Shown here one piece after another: positions 26,809 to 41,400 of a stretch of DNA of 64,000 bases. The position numbers and the translations under genes were made by a program. A model generated the notes under the pieces. The model saw nothing but the letters and a program-made list of their open reading frames with translations, had not been told where the DNA came from and did no database searches. Source of the stretch: Serinus canaria (Eukaryota > Chordata > Aves > Passeriformes > Fringillidae); assembly GCF_022539315.1 (NCBI RefSeq), contig NC_066313.1:39159059-39223058 (forward strand), read 5' to 3'. The stretch's first letter is position 1, and every line of letters starts with the position of its first letter.

Positions 26809-29800
26809 AGTAGGTACATGATTTCTAAGAGAACTCATTATATCACTTTTAACATTCCAAGAGCAGAATTTTCCTTTCTTTCACTGCATGTGTCCAACAA
26901 GCTTTGTGCTAGTTTCTTTGAAGTCAGACAAGGCATAAAAGTGTAGAAACATTGACAGTTATGTCAGATTTCCTCTTCTTTAAATAATACAGCCCTTACA
27001 TGAGAATAGAAATTTACATCTGTGTTCATGACATTTCACTTGATAGCTCTCAGGTATGTGGCTGAAGAGAAAACCATGTCAATATCACCCCTCACATTTC
27101 AAGACAACTCCAGAATTATCCTTCTCTCCTCTATAGTTTTACCTGCCATCAGCCACAAACATTTTCACTCTCTGGTAATATGAAAATAAAATTAACCCTA
27201 GAACTCAAAGAGCAATATCGTGATTTGTTGGAGGAAACCCCTTAAACAAATAATTTATAACAGTTAGGAGATGTTATATCCTGTTAATAGTTATGGAAAA
27301 TTTAGAAATAAGCTTACAACCTGAACATTTACCAAAGGCTTTGAGAACAGGGAGTCAGTTGGAGTTCAATTAGCTCTCATTCATAAAATTAAGTGGAGAA
27401 AACCTGTAGAACATGCAGAGTTCACATCTAAATAGCAGACAACACCACACAAAACCTATACCAGAAACAACATATAGATCTTGTGAGGGACCCAGCCAAG
27501 TCAACCAGCTAAAGCAGAAGGCCACAGAGGTCACATGGTATCCACACCAATAACATGGTCACCTCCCAAAACAATAAAAGATGAAAGTCATAAAATATTT
27601 CTCAGACACTGCTCTATGTTTCACCTGGATAAAGAGAGCTAATAAAACATCATGGCTCTATCACAGAATATCCATGTGACCAGATATAGGAAACTGTGAG
27701 CTATGGAACTAGTTTTGTTTCTTATTTTCCCCCTGCAAAACATGAGGGATTATGAGAAAAACACTTCCCCAAGTCCTCAGAAAAGTTATTTAAAAATTCA
27801 CCAAGAAATCGGTGCATGATGCTCAGAGAAAGACAAAAAGGCAACAGACTCCAGTCTGCTGCCAAATTACAAATCCTCAGTCCTGGGTTGAAGGGGACAA
27901 AACCACCAGATTTGCTGCAAAGGTTTTTTTTTTTCTCAAGACTCTGCTATATTTAGCTCTTCTTGAGTGATTTCATGCCTTAAATTACATGTTATTTTCT
28001 GCAGCCCTACTTCTATAGTCTGTTCTGCCAGGAAATTATCTGGATTTGTAAAAAGCTAACTAGGCTAGAACTGTATCTGCTTAATAGGGCTACTGGCCTC
28101 AATTTGGTGTGCACAGAAGGGCAAAGTATTGAGAAGTACTGGTAGAAACAAGTGTCTCATGTTGGTTCCTTTCAGGTCAAGTTGGATGGAGAGTGCAGGG
28201 GAAAAGTGTAGAACACAATGGAATAATGGCTGTAAATACAGCTTCAAGGAGAGGCTAGGCCATCCTGCAGGACATTACACAATGAATTTGAAGGAAATCA
28301 TCTGTGCCAATGGCTGCAGGAATATTGAGAAAGACAGCAAATGAAGTAAACTGGTGACATCAGTGCTGGGGAAATCTCCAGCAGTCCTTCTCATGGTCAC
28401 CAATAGTGCCGGGAGAGGCTCAGTGACAACAGGTTTGGCTCCCACACTGTTTCTGCATCCTCACCTTCCTCATCACCCAAAGTAGAAGGCGAACAAAGAA
28501 GATTGTCAGCACTGCACCACTAAAGCTGTGGAGTGGAGACAGTCTTTCTTCTCTTTACCTGGGCAGAAAATACTCCAATCTAAACAGGAAACTCCATTAA
28601 ATGCTCCACTGCTGTTACTGTCAAGAGTGAATTTCACCAGCTATGCTCAGCTGCTGACAGAGGAACAATCTGGTGGTTTTGGGCACCTGGAGATCTCAGG
28701 CATTACCCAAGCAAAGGTTTATGATAAGAGTTTGAGTTGTCTAAGAAAGAGACTCGTAGATCAGCAAATTCTTTTAGGAAGGGCGTGGAGCTAGACCAGT
28801 TTTACAAATGAGAAAAGATCACTTGGAGAGTTTTTGTAATATGGTATTTATGTAAATACAAAAAAATTGTGTCTTACCATAAATGTTGTAAGTTTACCCC
28901 TCCCTTTCTACTGTGCTGCTGGAAATGTGAATTCAAGCTGCTTTTTAAAGGGAAGACTTGAAAATTTTCAAAATTCATCACGCATTCTTGCAGCAATGCA
29001 GCTAAAAAAACTCCCCTTTGATTTAGTGAAGTTATTCTGTGTGTAGATAACTACACCTCAATGAGATAAGTGGTCCACAATCCTGCCCAAGACTTCACCT
29101 GCTCTCCCCAGGAACTGTTGAGCATCTCCAACACAGAAAGAAAGGCAGGGATGTGTTCTCTTCAAAGCCAGGCAGAAGTTGTGAGAGCCTCAAGCAGAAG
29201 GTGCCAGTGTTCACCACCGTGCAAAACCAGTGTGCAAATGTGTGCAAACAGCTGCCATCCCTTTAACTTTGCACAAAACCCTGGGCATCTCAGAGGCTGG
29301 AACAGGAGCCTGGCCAGCAGCAGATCCTCCTTCAGGCAGTGCTAGCTCCCTGCAGCCTTGTAAGGGAATAGAGGAGTTCCTTGGGCAAGCTGGGCAGCAG
29401 CATCATCAGACCTCTCACAAAACCTGATTTATGGGCAGCAAGCTCTGAGCCTGACAGTGTGAGGAACAGCAGGCCCCAGCTGAAGTTAAGGGTGCTATGG
29501 CAGGGAATAGATTTCCCTGGACTCAGGAAGGTCCTCAGGCACCAATTCTGAAAAAGAGTAGAGTATTCATTTCAGGATGGTCCTTTCCCAGATTTGGCAG
29601 AGCCCTGGAAGGCAAGATAAGTACAGAATCATATATGTACAAATTAGAGGAATTGTTTGGGGAAAACTCCAAAGAGAATATAATTCAATGACCATGTGAA
29701 CAGAAATCTACATTTGTCTGCAGAATCCTTCTGGATGCAACCAAACATACAGGAATTCTTCCCAAAAAATTGTATCTAAGGGTTACAGTAGATCAGGAAT

Positions 29801-32800
29801 GAAATGAATGTCACCTGTGACACACTCCCAAGAAAAAGACTAGCACATCTGAAGGAGAGCTGGTAAGACAAAGTCATATTACAGCTCTGCTTTGTGTTGG
29901 CAGGGCCTCAGCTGGGCAGCCAAAACTACTATGAGACATAAAAAAATTCAGAGGGAATTATCTTAAACGAGAAGTGTCTAAAAAGCATAACTTTTGACAA
30001 AAAGATTTGTGGTTCAGCTTGAAAGAATAGACTGAAATGACAGTTTTCCTCAAATGGACGGAGACTGTGGCAAAGAGGAAGAGAATAATACGCTCTGATC
30101 TGGGCTGGGACAGTATGGCCTGACAATGTAGCAAGAAAATTTCAGATACCTTTACAGACTTCCATTCTTTGGGTTTTCAAAAGGCCAGGCTGAGTCCTGG
30201 CTGCTTTTGTTGACCCATCAATGCTGACAATGTTTTAAAATATTTTCAAATTTTGTCTTTCAGAATACTCAGTTTTAAGGCAAGCTGATGAGCAGCAGAG
30301 CACACAATAAATGTGTGGGAGTCTGACCCCACTGGAGCAGATTTTTAGTAGGTATCAAAGATTTTTTCCAGTCATATTCCCACTGAACTCTTCAGAAATT
30401 TGTGATTGTCCTTATAGATTTCAGAGAAAAAGATAATGCTTACCTTCACCCAGAGAGAAGTAAGAGCTGGTAAGGATTCTGGAGGAGGTCTGGAAATTGG
30501 AAAGCAACATTTTACTTTAAATTCTTGCATTCACATCTTCTCCAATAAAGCCCAAAGGAAAGACATGAACAGAAAACAAATTAGACAGAGGAAGTAGCCC
30601 TCCCTCTTTCTGGCTTGTGACTTTTCTGACCAGGTCTGGAGAGGGATTGCTGGTGCAGCTGCCAGCAATTCTCTCATCCTAGCCCCAGCAAATACCTTTA
30701 TTTTTAACATAATATAGATGTTTTAAGAAATTACAACATTTGAACTCCAGATGAGAAGAAACAATTCTCATTTGAATTTTCAGTTGCAATCTATCTAGCA
30801 CTTCTTTTAGAATGAGCTCAAAGTGTAACATATTCAGTACCCAAAACAGAGAGTTTGTGTCTGTTTTTGAATAGTTAATGACATTTTTTCTGGCCATATA
30901 AATAATTTTATATCCTGTGGGTCCCAGTCAGTTTTAATAAATCTCTAATCACAAAAAAAAAAAAAAAAAACCAAAAAATATAGGATTTATTTTAACTGTA
31001 GATTTATTTTCCTTCTGGAATTTGGTGCTTTATTTGTGATTTATAGTGGGGGAAAAAAAAGAAAACTGGGATTCTGTTTCTGAGATTTAAACTGTATTAA
31101 AAGCACATCACAATTTCAAGTCTAGAAGACAGATATATTTGGTAAACCCTTTCCTCACAGAAAATTAAATTCATAGTTCATTTAGTTCACACTATTAAGG
31201 CCAAATGCCTCATTTTCCTGGTCTGGGTTGACCACAAAGGGAAAATCCTGCTATTTCAGCATTGAAAACCATTGAGGTAAGTCCAGTGGTTTTTAATCAG
31301 AGTATCATGCCCTAATATTTTGAGATCAGTAGGCATTTGATTACACTCATTTGTACATGCATGTGTGCAAGCATGTATACTTATACAGAATTGTATGCAA
31401 AATTGTCCTTATACAAATACAGATGCAGATACACATAAACAAATTACATTGTATAGAAAAATACAGAGAATATGTATGTTACATATTCACAATATATTGT
31501 ATATTTCTTGCAAACACAAATTCCTAAATATACAAATGATGTAAGAAGATGAAGAGGAGGTTAGAAAGGAGGTTTGTTAAAAAAGTAAACTTTTCTCAAT
31601 CAGGAATTTGATGTCATATAAAGTTTCTGATCCTTGCTGCACAGAAACAATAGGAAATATTGCTAGTCAAGAGGAGGGAAAAAAAAAGCTTTTTACTGAC
31701 ATGAAGAGTATAATAAACCTTCACTCTCCCATTTCTGTCGATGCTATCCATTTTCAGGAAAAAAAACATGCTCAGTGCTTCTAGAGCACTGGCAGGTTGT
31801 CACTCCAGACAGTCCTTTGCCATTTTGGTGCTTTCTGAGGTCAGACCCCAGGATCTTTATGTAAAAGTGCAGTGAATAATAATATGAAAGAAAGAAATAT
31901 TATTTTTTTCATTAAAATATACTTTGTTTGGTCCTTATACCCAGTAAATAGATCCAGAAGATGGAAGTTTGGTGTAGATCTTTAGATGTCTTGGGAGCAG
32001 CCCATAGAGGGGCAACTGGAGCTCTGAGCAGTCCTGGGTGGATTCCTGCAGGCAAAGACTGCTCTGGGGGGTCCTGTTGGGTACTGAGGACACACAGATC
32101 CCTCCCCAATGCACTCCTAATTCCACAGGGGTCTTCAGTGTTAGAAATCCAACAGCCATGAAAGCAGTAATGCTATGGAAGCAGGTGGCAGCACCAAATC
32201 TTAGGCTACACTCCATGTAAAAAGAGCTTACTTTAAAAGCAGGAAGATACTTTTCCTTCCCACGAATGAAGGCCTTCTAATGCCTTTTATTTTGCTTATC
32301 ACAAGGCATTAGCAGCAAATACACACAAGTCAGCTCTATCTCTGTTTTTTGGAGAAGAGTCTTGCTGTTTATAGCTGTGGGGAGTGATTTAGTGTTTCCT
32401 TACTGAGCACTGGTGTCATGCAGAAAACACAGCAATGAGATATTCATGCCTTGATTTCCCTGAAAGGAATTTTTTTTTTTCCCAAATTCCACAGGCAAAC
32501 TGATTTGGTCATTGTTTCCAAGTGGGAGGACAAGTCCTTTGTCATATACTCATTCCATAGAACTCCCATCACTTAGGACCTGGAAAGCAGCTGTGTAGAT
32601 CTTATTGTCTGTGTGTCCTCCCAAAAACCTTCTAAAAATGAGAACATTTCCCAACCATAAATAGTGAAATGCATTCACTCAGTTTTTCTGAGTCTTCCTT
32701 ATATCCCACATAATTTCCCAAACCTTCTTATCTGTGGTCAGATACAGAACTCCTGGGGAAAGGTAAGTCACAAAGTTTGCTCAAAAGTCACCTGCTTGCT

Positions 32801-34968
32801 TGTTGCTTTCTGAGCCACAGAGTGCAGATTGCAGCACTGGCTTTAGTAAAAATTACTTTTAAAACCAGAAGCATATCCAGCAATAGATGGCTGTGTTTTT
32901 CCCAGGTAACCAGCAGTTTCAGCTCATCTTCTAGCAGGCACAGAAAACCTATGGTCAATTTACTCACATCACTCCTCTGCCTGCCAAGGCTTAAGAGCAA
33001 GGGGAGAAAATGAATAGACACAAGGCCATGTCACGTAACCAGCACTTTACTGCAGAATAAAATCCAGGCACTGAAGTAATTCAACCCTCATGACCTTGCT
33101 AGGACTGGAGATGTGCCAGTCCTAAGAGAAGAAATTAGATCTAAGACAAATAAACCTAAGTCACAAGGACAGTGACCATTGAAATGAGATTGCATATGTA
33201 TAAACGAGGCAACAGCCAGTCCACTAGCAGGTGTGGGATGGTGAGGATGAGAAGTACAAAAACACAGCCTGACAGAACTGCAGTTTTCAGTTTCCACTAT
33301 TGCAGCACCCCAGGAAACACATGCACAGTCCAAAACCATGCAACATGTTCAAACTGTGGATTTCTGTGGTGCCCCAAGATAGTGGGATGGGTGGCTGGAA
33401 TGTTTTATTTTCCCTGAGTAAAATGAAGACAGCCTTTGAGCTATTCTGCAATGAGAGCCATCTGTGAGCCAGTAAACAAATCAAACATGGGAGAGCCAGA
33501 ACCATGGAGCTGAGAATTAGCTTTGCAGCTTTCTAACACTGTTCTATCAATGACTCCTCTGTCAAGCCAGAGCAGATGAGAACTGGGGTGAGGAGCACCA
33601 GCCACGGGACATGTGCAGAGCTGAAAGGTGCACTGCTCCTGGTCCTCATGCCTTCTCCCACTGGGTCAGGACAGGTTTACTGCCTCCAGGGGTCAGAGGC
33701 TGGGCCCTGCCTGGTCCCTGAGCTGTGTTTGAGCTCCAGGGCTGCTGGGTAAAATGCTCTGCTCTATTTCCAAATATTATATATGCCCAAAGTGGCCATT
33801 TGCTCATGGGCTTCTCTCAGAAACTTCTGGCTCCATCCTGAGTGAGGAAAGTACAGCACAAGCCTTGTACAGAGCTACCACACTGGCTGGCTATTGGATT
33901 TGGGAAACATTTGCAGTGACAAAAAAATAATGAATGAAAACAGACATCATAGTAAAACATCTTATTAAATAATAATAATCTAATACAAACCCAGGAATGA
34001 AGAAGGTATCAAAATACATTTCATATTTACCTGTAACCTAATAAAGTTAATGCATGGCATTTAAGATACAAAAAATCCAACTCATTTGACCTTCTGCTGT
34101 AAATCCAGAGCAGGTTCTCTGCTTCTCTCTCTCTCTGCTCTCCTGTGCCAAAGAAGCTCTGTCAAACTCACACCTTCTAGCAGCTATTCCAAAATTAATA
34201 TCAAGCATTGATGACCAAGGGTTTATTGGAGAAAAATGGTGCAAGGTGGGAAAAGAGAGAAAATAATTTGGAGTTGTTTTTCTAGAAAGAGGATAAGGTG
34301 AAAGTAGGTGAAGCACTTTTCATGCTTGGATTTTAGCCTGACAAGTGACAGCAGATATATTTTAAGACTTAAAAGTTCCTGTCTTCAGAGATTTAAAACA
34401 TTCATAAATTCTCCCTGGGGTGTGACTTTTTATAGACCTTCATTTTTGATGATATAATATCTTTTTAAAGAATTGTTAAGACAATTTTCAAGGCAGCTTT
34501 CTAACACTGTTCTATCAGATTAGAATAACAACATTTTTCTGCTACATACAAATGTTATATTCTGCAAGACTTTCTAAGTAGGGATAGGCCCTGTTTGTTT
34601 GCCTATATTGGTTTGGATTTTTGTGGCTTTTGCTTGCCTGATTGTTACTTGGTTGTTTTCCCTGGCTGGGAAAATAAAATAAACAAATACTGTAAGTCTG
34701 CTGTTTTTAGATGAGAGGCAAGTGATTAATCATAGACATAAAAGACATGCATTAAAAAAAAAAAAAACAATTAACAAATTCACCAAGGGAAAAGTGAAAT
34801 GGTGAAATCTTAGAAGATTTCTTGCATCCATTCTGGAGCACAAGCCAGAGGCTTTGTAAACATGGTCAGCCCATGATCCCAAATAGTAGCTTTGGTTAAA
34901 TATAGGTAACACATTCAATTACTGAGGCTTGTAAATGTGTTTAAAGTTATCCATAATAATCAAAGACT
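26809..34968. other. Intergenic region, no gene seen
   Basis: AT-rich non-coding DNA. It contains a poly-A run near 30953-30970 and an alternating TG/TA-rich stretch near 31340-31500. Open frames are short and without family resemblance. A 25-bp exact direct repeat (33525-33549 and 34493-34517) is described under findings. Confidence 0.55.
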
Positions 34969-34970
34969 TA

Positions 34971-35310
34971 TAGAATTATGGAATATCTTAGTTTTGAAGG
35001 AAGTGCAATAGATCATCTGCACCACCCTCCTGGTCAAAATTGATCCAAAGCCTGTTAAAGAGCTCAAAACTTTGTCCACTCAGATTTTTGAAATCTGAAA
35101 ATATTAAGACTACACAGTGTCTGTGAGCAGCCTGTGCCAGTGTTTGAACACGTCCAGGGGGAAAATACTTTTCCTAATATCTGACCCAGCTTTACTGCCT
35201 TGCACCTTGTGCCAATGGCCCCTTATTCCCGTCATGTGACCAAGATGCATAACTGTAAATCTGAAATTATTTCCACAGCCTTTGAGTAATTTTACTGCCA
35301 TCATAGTTTC
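34971..35310 (-). mobile_element. Old CR1 LINE fragment (3' part)
   Basis: The plus strand starts with TAGAATTATGGAATATCTTA, a worn reverse-complemented CR1 tail, followed by diverged CR1 features: a 'gagcagcctgtgccagtg' word near 35127 and 'cctaatatctgacccagc' near 35175. The minus-strand reading holds a weak ORF2-end resemblance (GSDIRKSIFPLDVFKHWHRL). It is more diverged than the copies at 26.1 and 57.7 kb, so probably older. Confidence 0.78.
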
Positions 35311-35420
35311 ACTTGACTATCTCTTTTACAGGAAAGATTGCCGGGGAATGCCCAATGTACTGTAAAAATCAGATAGGTTTGGTGTCTGAATGTCTAATAA
35401 TCCATGCATATGTGTTAAAC

Positions 35421-35450
<30 letters not shown>
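35421..35450. repeat. (TA)n microsatellite
   Basis: About 13 TA units followed by AATAT. It lies in intergenic sequence just past the old CR1. Confidence 0.9.
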
Positions 35451-35451
<1 letters not shown>

Positions 35452-38400
35452 TGTGCATGGATATCAGATAAGTAGTATACACAGGCATACATATCAGCAT
35501 GTATGTGATGGGTGTACACCTGCATGAACACACTTGTATAAGGACAGTGCAAAGCCTGTGTGAGCCTCTAGCCAGCCCTGCTCAGTGAGATGAGAGCACA
35601 GGTTTGGCAGGACTGTGCACAGCCAGTCCATCCCTGCTTTTTCAGCAAACCCAGGGCATTACTGCCCCAGCGTGGTGGATCGTGCTCTTGCAAGTGCCTT
35701 GAAATTGCAGGCCTAGAATTTACTGAACTTTTTCTCACTCTGATCTTTAAAGCTTTACCACATTGATACAAATTCAGAGTTTTGTTTCAATTTTCACTTC
35801 AGTTTCCCCGAACCTCAAATAATAGTGGTGCTATTAGACTAGACAGCTCCAAAAGAGGCATAATGTCCTTTTTGTTTTGAAAACATACACACAAAAAATA
35901 CACTGTAAATGAATATAATCACTTCATCACTTCAGATTGTTTCGAACATTTGTTGGAAGTGGTGCATTCCTTGTGATTTCCTTTGGTTTGGTCAGCAAGC
36001 TTGCTCATGCCTGGAGAGATCTCGTGGAGACATTAGCTCCACTCACACTGCATTTTCCCATAGAACCCAAAGCTTCTGGGAAATACAGTTGGAAAATAAA
36101 AATGTTGTTAAAATAATTGCTTTATTGGAAAGAGGAGAATACTTCATGCATTTACATAGACATTTACAGGGGTGGACTTGGCAGAGTTTAGTGGGACTAC
36201 TGCAGAGAGCGAGTGTGCAGCAAGAGGGAATGCAGTTCTCATAAACTGAAGAAAATGTGGTTGATATACTTCTGGGCTATAGCAGACCTTCTCTTTGATC
36301 CAGACAGTAGTTGTATTTATTTTGTATAGCACTACAAAAAAAAGCATTGTTGCAACTCAGCTAAGTTGAAAGTTGCGAATGTTTTCTTTTCCTGCTGTCC
36401 ACAGGGGGACATCCCCCAGGAGTGGGCAGCTTTTTGTCAAGAAAATAATTATGTGTTCAACTCTCCTGGCCTGTCTTGCAGACCATAAACCTCAGGGGTT
36501 GCTAGAAGCTGATTTTCAGACAGTCACTGCTACTTCAGTTCTCTTGGAACTATTCTTAGGCTTTGTTTTACAATTTTTGGGACTAGAAACTCTCAAGTCA
36601 CTGAATGTTCTCATTGGAGATTCCAGGCTGGTTCTTGCAGGGCTCTGGGAGCCTACCACAGTCCTGCAGGGACTGCACTGTAACTCAATCCCCATTGCTA
36701 CAGCTCCCCCTTGTTCCCCCTTACCTACCAAGTCACCTGAGCTAAGAAGCACCAGAGGTTCCATTTGAGGACTAACTTCTCCAGGTTGTTTTCACCTTTG
36801 CTATTAGACAGAATTATTTTAGACAAGAAACTACAGGCCTGTATCACACAGAACAGGGTGCATACAGATATTTTTTAGTCCCATTATAAAGTTAATTAAA
36901 ATTGTTTAGGTGTGCAGGAAGGAAAATTCACTCCAAGTCACTGGAATGGATTAATTTGAGAGTCTCTACAATGTATCCTGTGAATGCAAACCCAATTTCC
37001 AGAAATTCCAGGTTCTCCTTGCTATAGCCTATTAAAAAAGATGGATATCTAATACCACCTGTCATCTTCTGATCTGCATCCTGGGGTCTGCAGGTACACA
37101 GACAGCTTTACCTCTTGCTGCATCAGCTGATGGTATTCATTGGGCATAGAGGAATCCCAGGATGACAAACTCTTGGCTAGGAGCTGATGGCTATGCTAGA
37201 ACACCACCATTAAATTTATAGGCATTGAAAGATGACCTGAAATATATTTATTTTAGTTAAAGTTGAATTCCTGCCTAAACCCACTCTATAAACCAATAAA
37301 CCTAAAAATAAATGGGTAACCTTAATCATTTACTTTTCAAAATAAGTGTTAGATGAAAGGAAGGGATAAGTAAGCAGAAACAGTTTATTGGGAGCCAAGT
37401 ATATGGCAACCTTGAAGTTCCTAAGACTGCTTCCAAATTTTTCAAGTTTTTTTCCCAGAAGAACTGGAATTATTTTTACCAGAGATACTGCAGTACAGTG
37501 ACTGCTGTTCTGCAGCTCAGGTACTCCTCTCTGTATAAAATCAACCAAGAGAAATGCATGCATTTGAAGTAATTTCAAGCAAGCCTGACAACAGGAGAAT
37601 CTGTTAAAACAGATTTCCATTCTTTTCAATTATGTGTAGCTTTATTGGCCTATCAAGTTGCTAAGGTAACCCCTAAGGACCATGGCATGCCACCATCCTT
37701 TGAGATGACGTTGGAGCAGGGAGGTGAGGATACCTCACTTGGAGCATCAAATGGGTCCTGTTCCCAAAACAATCTCCTTCATATTAAATTTTGGCTGGTG
37801 ATCAGAAAATTCACCTGCATTAGATAAAAATATCTCGGTGTTTGCCTAATGCAGCAATTAAATTTGAGGTTTAATGAATGACAATTCTGCAAGCTGTTAA
37901 ATCTACTGGAACTACTGGATTTTATTGTCTGAAGACAAGTGTTATGGGGGTTAATTTGTAATATTCACAGGTTATTTAAAATCTGAGTCTTACAAAAGTA
38001 CTCGGTGTGAAGCCATGAAAACTTCTGCAGAGAAGAGCACTTGACATATTTTTATGTGCAATTGCCAGCAATTCTTGTTAGCTCAATACTCCATGGAGAC
38101 CTCATTGCTGACCCTATAAGGGATTTACACTTAATCAGGATCTTGAACTACAATAGCTTGGGCCAAGGTTGTGCCTCCATTTAAAGCAAATATGTACCTC
38201 TGAAACAGCATTCAGAGTTTTCAGAGACTAGCAGGGGAGCCTAGATGGCTGACTGTAAGGTGTGCTGTGCCTGTTGAACCAGAAGGGACACAATTTGCAC
38301 ACACATGGAACATTCATGAGTGAATACAGGCTACCTTGCAACATTAGAAGACCCATAGGCATTTTGGGAATGATTTTGTCTTTATTTCTTTCCAGACTGA

Positions 38401-41400
38401 TTTTGAGAACTATTTCTTGGTATAGCCAGGGCTGGTTTTTAACACTCTTGATGGTACTAGGTCAGTGCCCTCCTGTAGGGTAAGAGAGAAGCCAGGCACT
38501 GATATTGCTGCACCAGGCAGTTTCGTTTCCTCAAATAAAGTGTGATGTCCACTTCAGAGGGAAGTAAATGGCAGAATTCTAAAATTATGCTAACAGATTG
38601 AAGCTCAAAGTCATTTCTAGAAGAGACATTTTCTTTAGAGAAACAGAATCAACATGTCAGGAGAGACCACATGAGCTCTAGCACAGCCACATAAAGTAGT
38701 CTTGAATCTTTTACTGCCAACATGATTTGATAGCAACCTGACATTGTACCTTATCTTCAGTTCATCAGAAAGATTTGCCCATGCTGTATGTATTTAAAAA
38801 ATTCACTGTGTCACTGATATTTCTCCATTCAAAGTGAGGGTACTGACATCAGTTTACCATTAGGAGATGGGGGGGCTGAATAAATTGGGCTACAGACAGG
38901 ACAAATTCAGTGAGGGTCTCAACTGGAACTTTTAGAACAGCAGTTCTAAAGAACAAACCCATAGCAGTGCCTTTTGCAGTGAAGACATCAACTCATGAAA
39001 TCCCATGGGTTTTCTCTACTGAAGTTGATTACATCATTGGAGTTCTGGTAAAGGTACACAAAATCTTCTTTAAAAAAAAAATACCTTTGAGAAAGATGTG
39101 AACTTTTTCTTCATTAATTCATCAAATCACTGATTTGAGCGTGTTGACTCAATTAGTCTCATTTTCTCCTGGCATAAATGAAGAAGCTGAAGAACAGAGA
39201 CTGAGCTGGTTTAACAAGGGTCATAGGAAAATACATTTATTTGTATCTGAGAGTGAGTAGGTTTTGCCTACTAACAAAAAGTTTTTGGACTGTTTGTCAC
39301 TTTTTTATGCTCTTTGCCCTTTGCAAACCTACTAGAATATACTTGTTTATAAAGCACAATTAAGCATAAGAATGGTATAAAAGTGTTCATATATAAAAGG
39401 GCATAAAATATTGCTATTAACATTGATAATGATTTATCTGCTGCATTTTACTTTGAATATGAACTGATCTTCACTTACTTTGATTGGAGTTCCATTGATT
39501 AAAGTAGCAAGGTGTAAATGTCGAAGAACTAAATCACAGAATATTCAAAAGCTTAAAACAAAACAAAATACTACTAAAATACATCCCCTTGGACAGAGAA
39601 AGCACTGAAAATTTGTACTTTTTGATCCCTACTGCACTGTCACATGGTGACAAGATGGTGACAAGAACAGAAAAAGGAACAGGAAACTTGGCTTTTTGCA
39701 AAAATTGAAACAAGAGAATAAATGAAATATTTTGAGGTACTCATGGTAACTAGGGAACAAGAGAAAAGAAAAGAAATATTTTGAGGTTACTCATACACCA
39801 GGGAAGAACAGTGCATGGGACTCCTTGGCATGGAGCATGGAGCTCAAGGTACACACCTCAGCCTCGATTAACTTCTCTTTTGAGATGAGCTTCTAAAGCA
39901 CAAGTAGTTTTCCAAGCACAAACTTTGTGAATTCTATTTTCCACAAGCCAAATTAAAATTTCAGCAGGAACACAAGTACTTAGATAGATTATTCACACCA
40001 GGCAGCTTATAACAAATTTTTAAAAGTGTTAAATATTTACATGAAAAACTAGCAATTTACACTGGAAGAACAATTTCTTCTGTTCTGCAAATGGGTACAG
40101 TTTCAGATTACGTGGTTTGTAATGTATTAATTATAATGTTCAGATAGAAATTTCAAGCCTGAGGGAAATCTCTAAGAAGCAAATGCAAGGTTTTGTTGTA
40201 CTAAACTGCATTTTGGGACACAGAAGTCATGAGAATGTGTTCTTAGTAAATTACAGGATACAGCTGCTATAGCTGAAGTACTGCCAAGATTAAGCTATTT
40301 GAAAACATATCATTGAAAATATATGCTCACCCCAATGTACTAAAACATGAGATATAAACTTCTCTTTATTATAAAGGTCCTGGTTTGGCAACAAGAATTT
40401 AGTTGCCATGTGCTCTGTAACAGAGTTTTTCTCATGTTTGTGATAGATTTGGTTGATGGGTGCTTTTGTTTATGCTGACCCACAGCAACACTAATGAAGA
40501 AGGAAAAATGAAAATATTGGTGCAGAGCAAAGAAGATCCCAACTCACCCATCATCCCTGGGGGATGGGATGGATTCTTGGGAAGGCAAGTTAGATCCTGC
40601 CCCTCTCAGTGACTGTCCCCATCAGTTCAAGCCCTTCCAATGAGAGGATCATTTGTGATGGTTCATGGCCTGGTAGTGCTCATGAGCTGAGTGCTGATTT
40701 CTGACAAGCTGGGACTTACACTTCAATAGAAAATGTTGCTAACAGCTAGAGTGGCTTTTTCAGAGTAAAAGGAGATAAATGGTCACTTCTACTATATGAC
40801 TTACCTGGAATACTAGTCTACCTTAAGATGACACAAAATCATGCCTTTGACCATTTCTATCCACTGAACACAAAGAAAGACCAGACAAGCTCAGTTGCAT
40901 AAGTCTTCACGGCTGTCATGTAAAATGAGATGAATCTGTAGATGCCACTTCTAAAACCAGTAGCATTCACTGGCTTGGCTTGTCAGTGCTCTAAAATATG
41001 GTGTAATGCAGCAGATTTTTACCTGGAATGTCAGAACTTTAATTTGAAATCCTGTAGCTTTTTCTCAGCATCTGTCACAGTAAATCTTGGGTACCTTAGG
41101 CTTGCATTGCATGATTGATCTCTAATAAAATTTCCAGTCCTCCATGGTGTAAAAGCTTTTTCTCAATATTTTCTCAATATCCAGAACAGTGTGAGAAAAC
41201 CTTGCACAGACATTGATTCGGGGATTTTCTCACTTCATTGTCTTGTCTTCAGAAGTTCTCAAGTCCTTCCATACTTTTTAGTGAAATACATTTGGGTGAA
41301 CAGAAAGGAGATTTTCTAAGGGATGACAAAATCCACTGATGATATTTCATAATTCAAGTTTAAGACATACTCAGGGAAAAAAATGTATAAAAGACAATAC

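Noticed and set aside
26219..26821. 200-codon plus-strand open frame, the longest in the window
   Set aside because: It is the antisense of the CR1 copy whose real ORF2 remnant reads on the minus strand.
29630..29690. Possible CR1 tail (AGAATCATATATGTACAAAT)
   Set aside because: Only the first dozen bases resemble CR1; too weak to call.
31935..32216. Overlapping frames near 32 kb suggesting an old retroelement or exon
   Set aside because: Frames are open on both strands and no protein motif or repeat family could be named.
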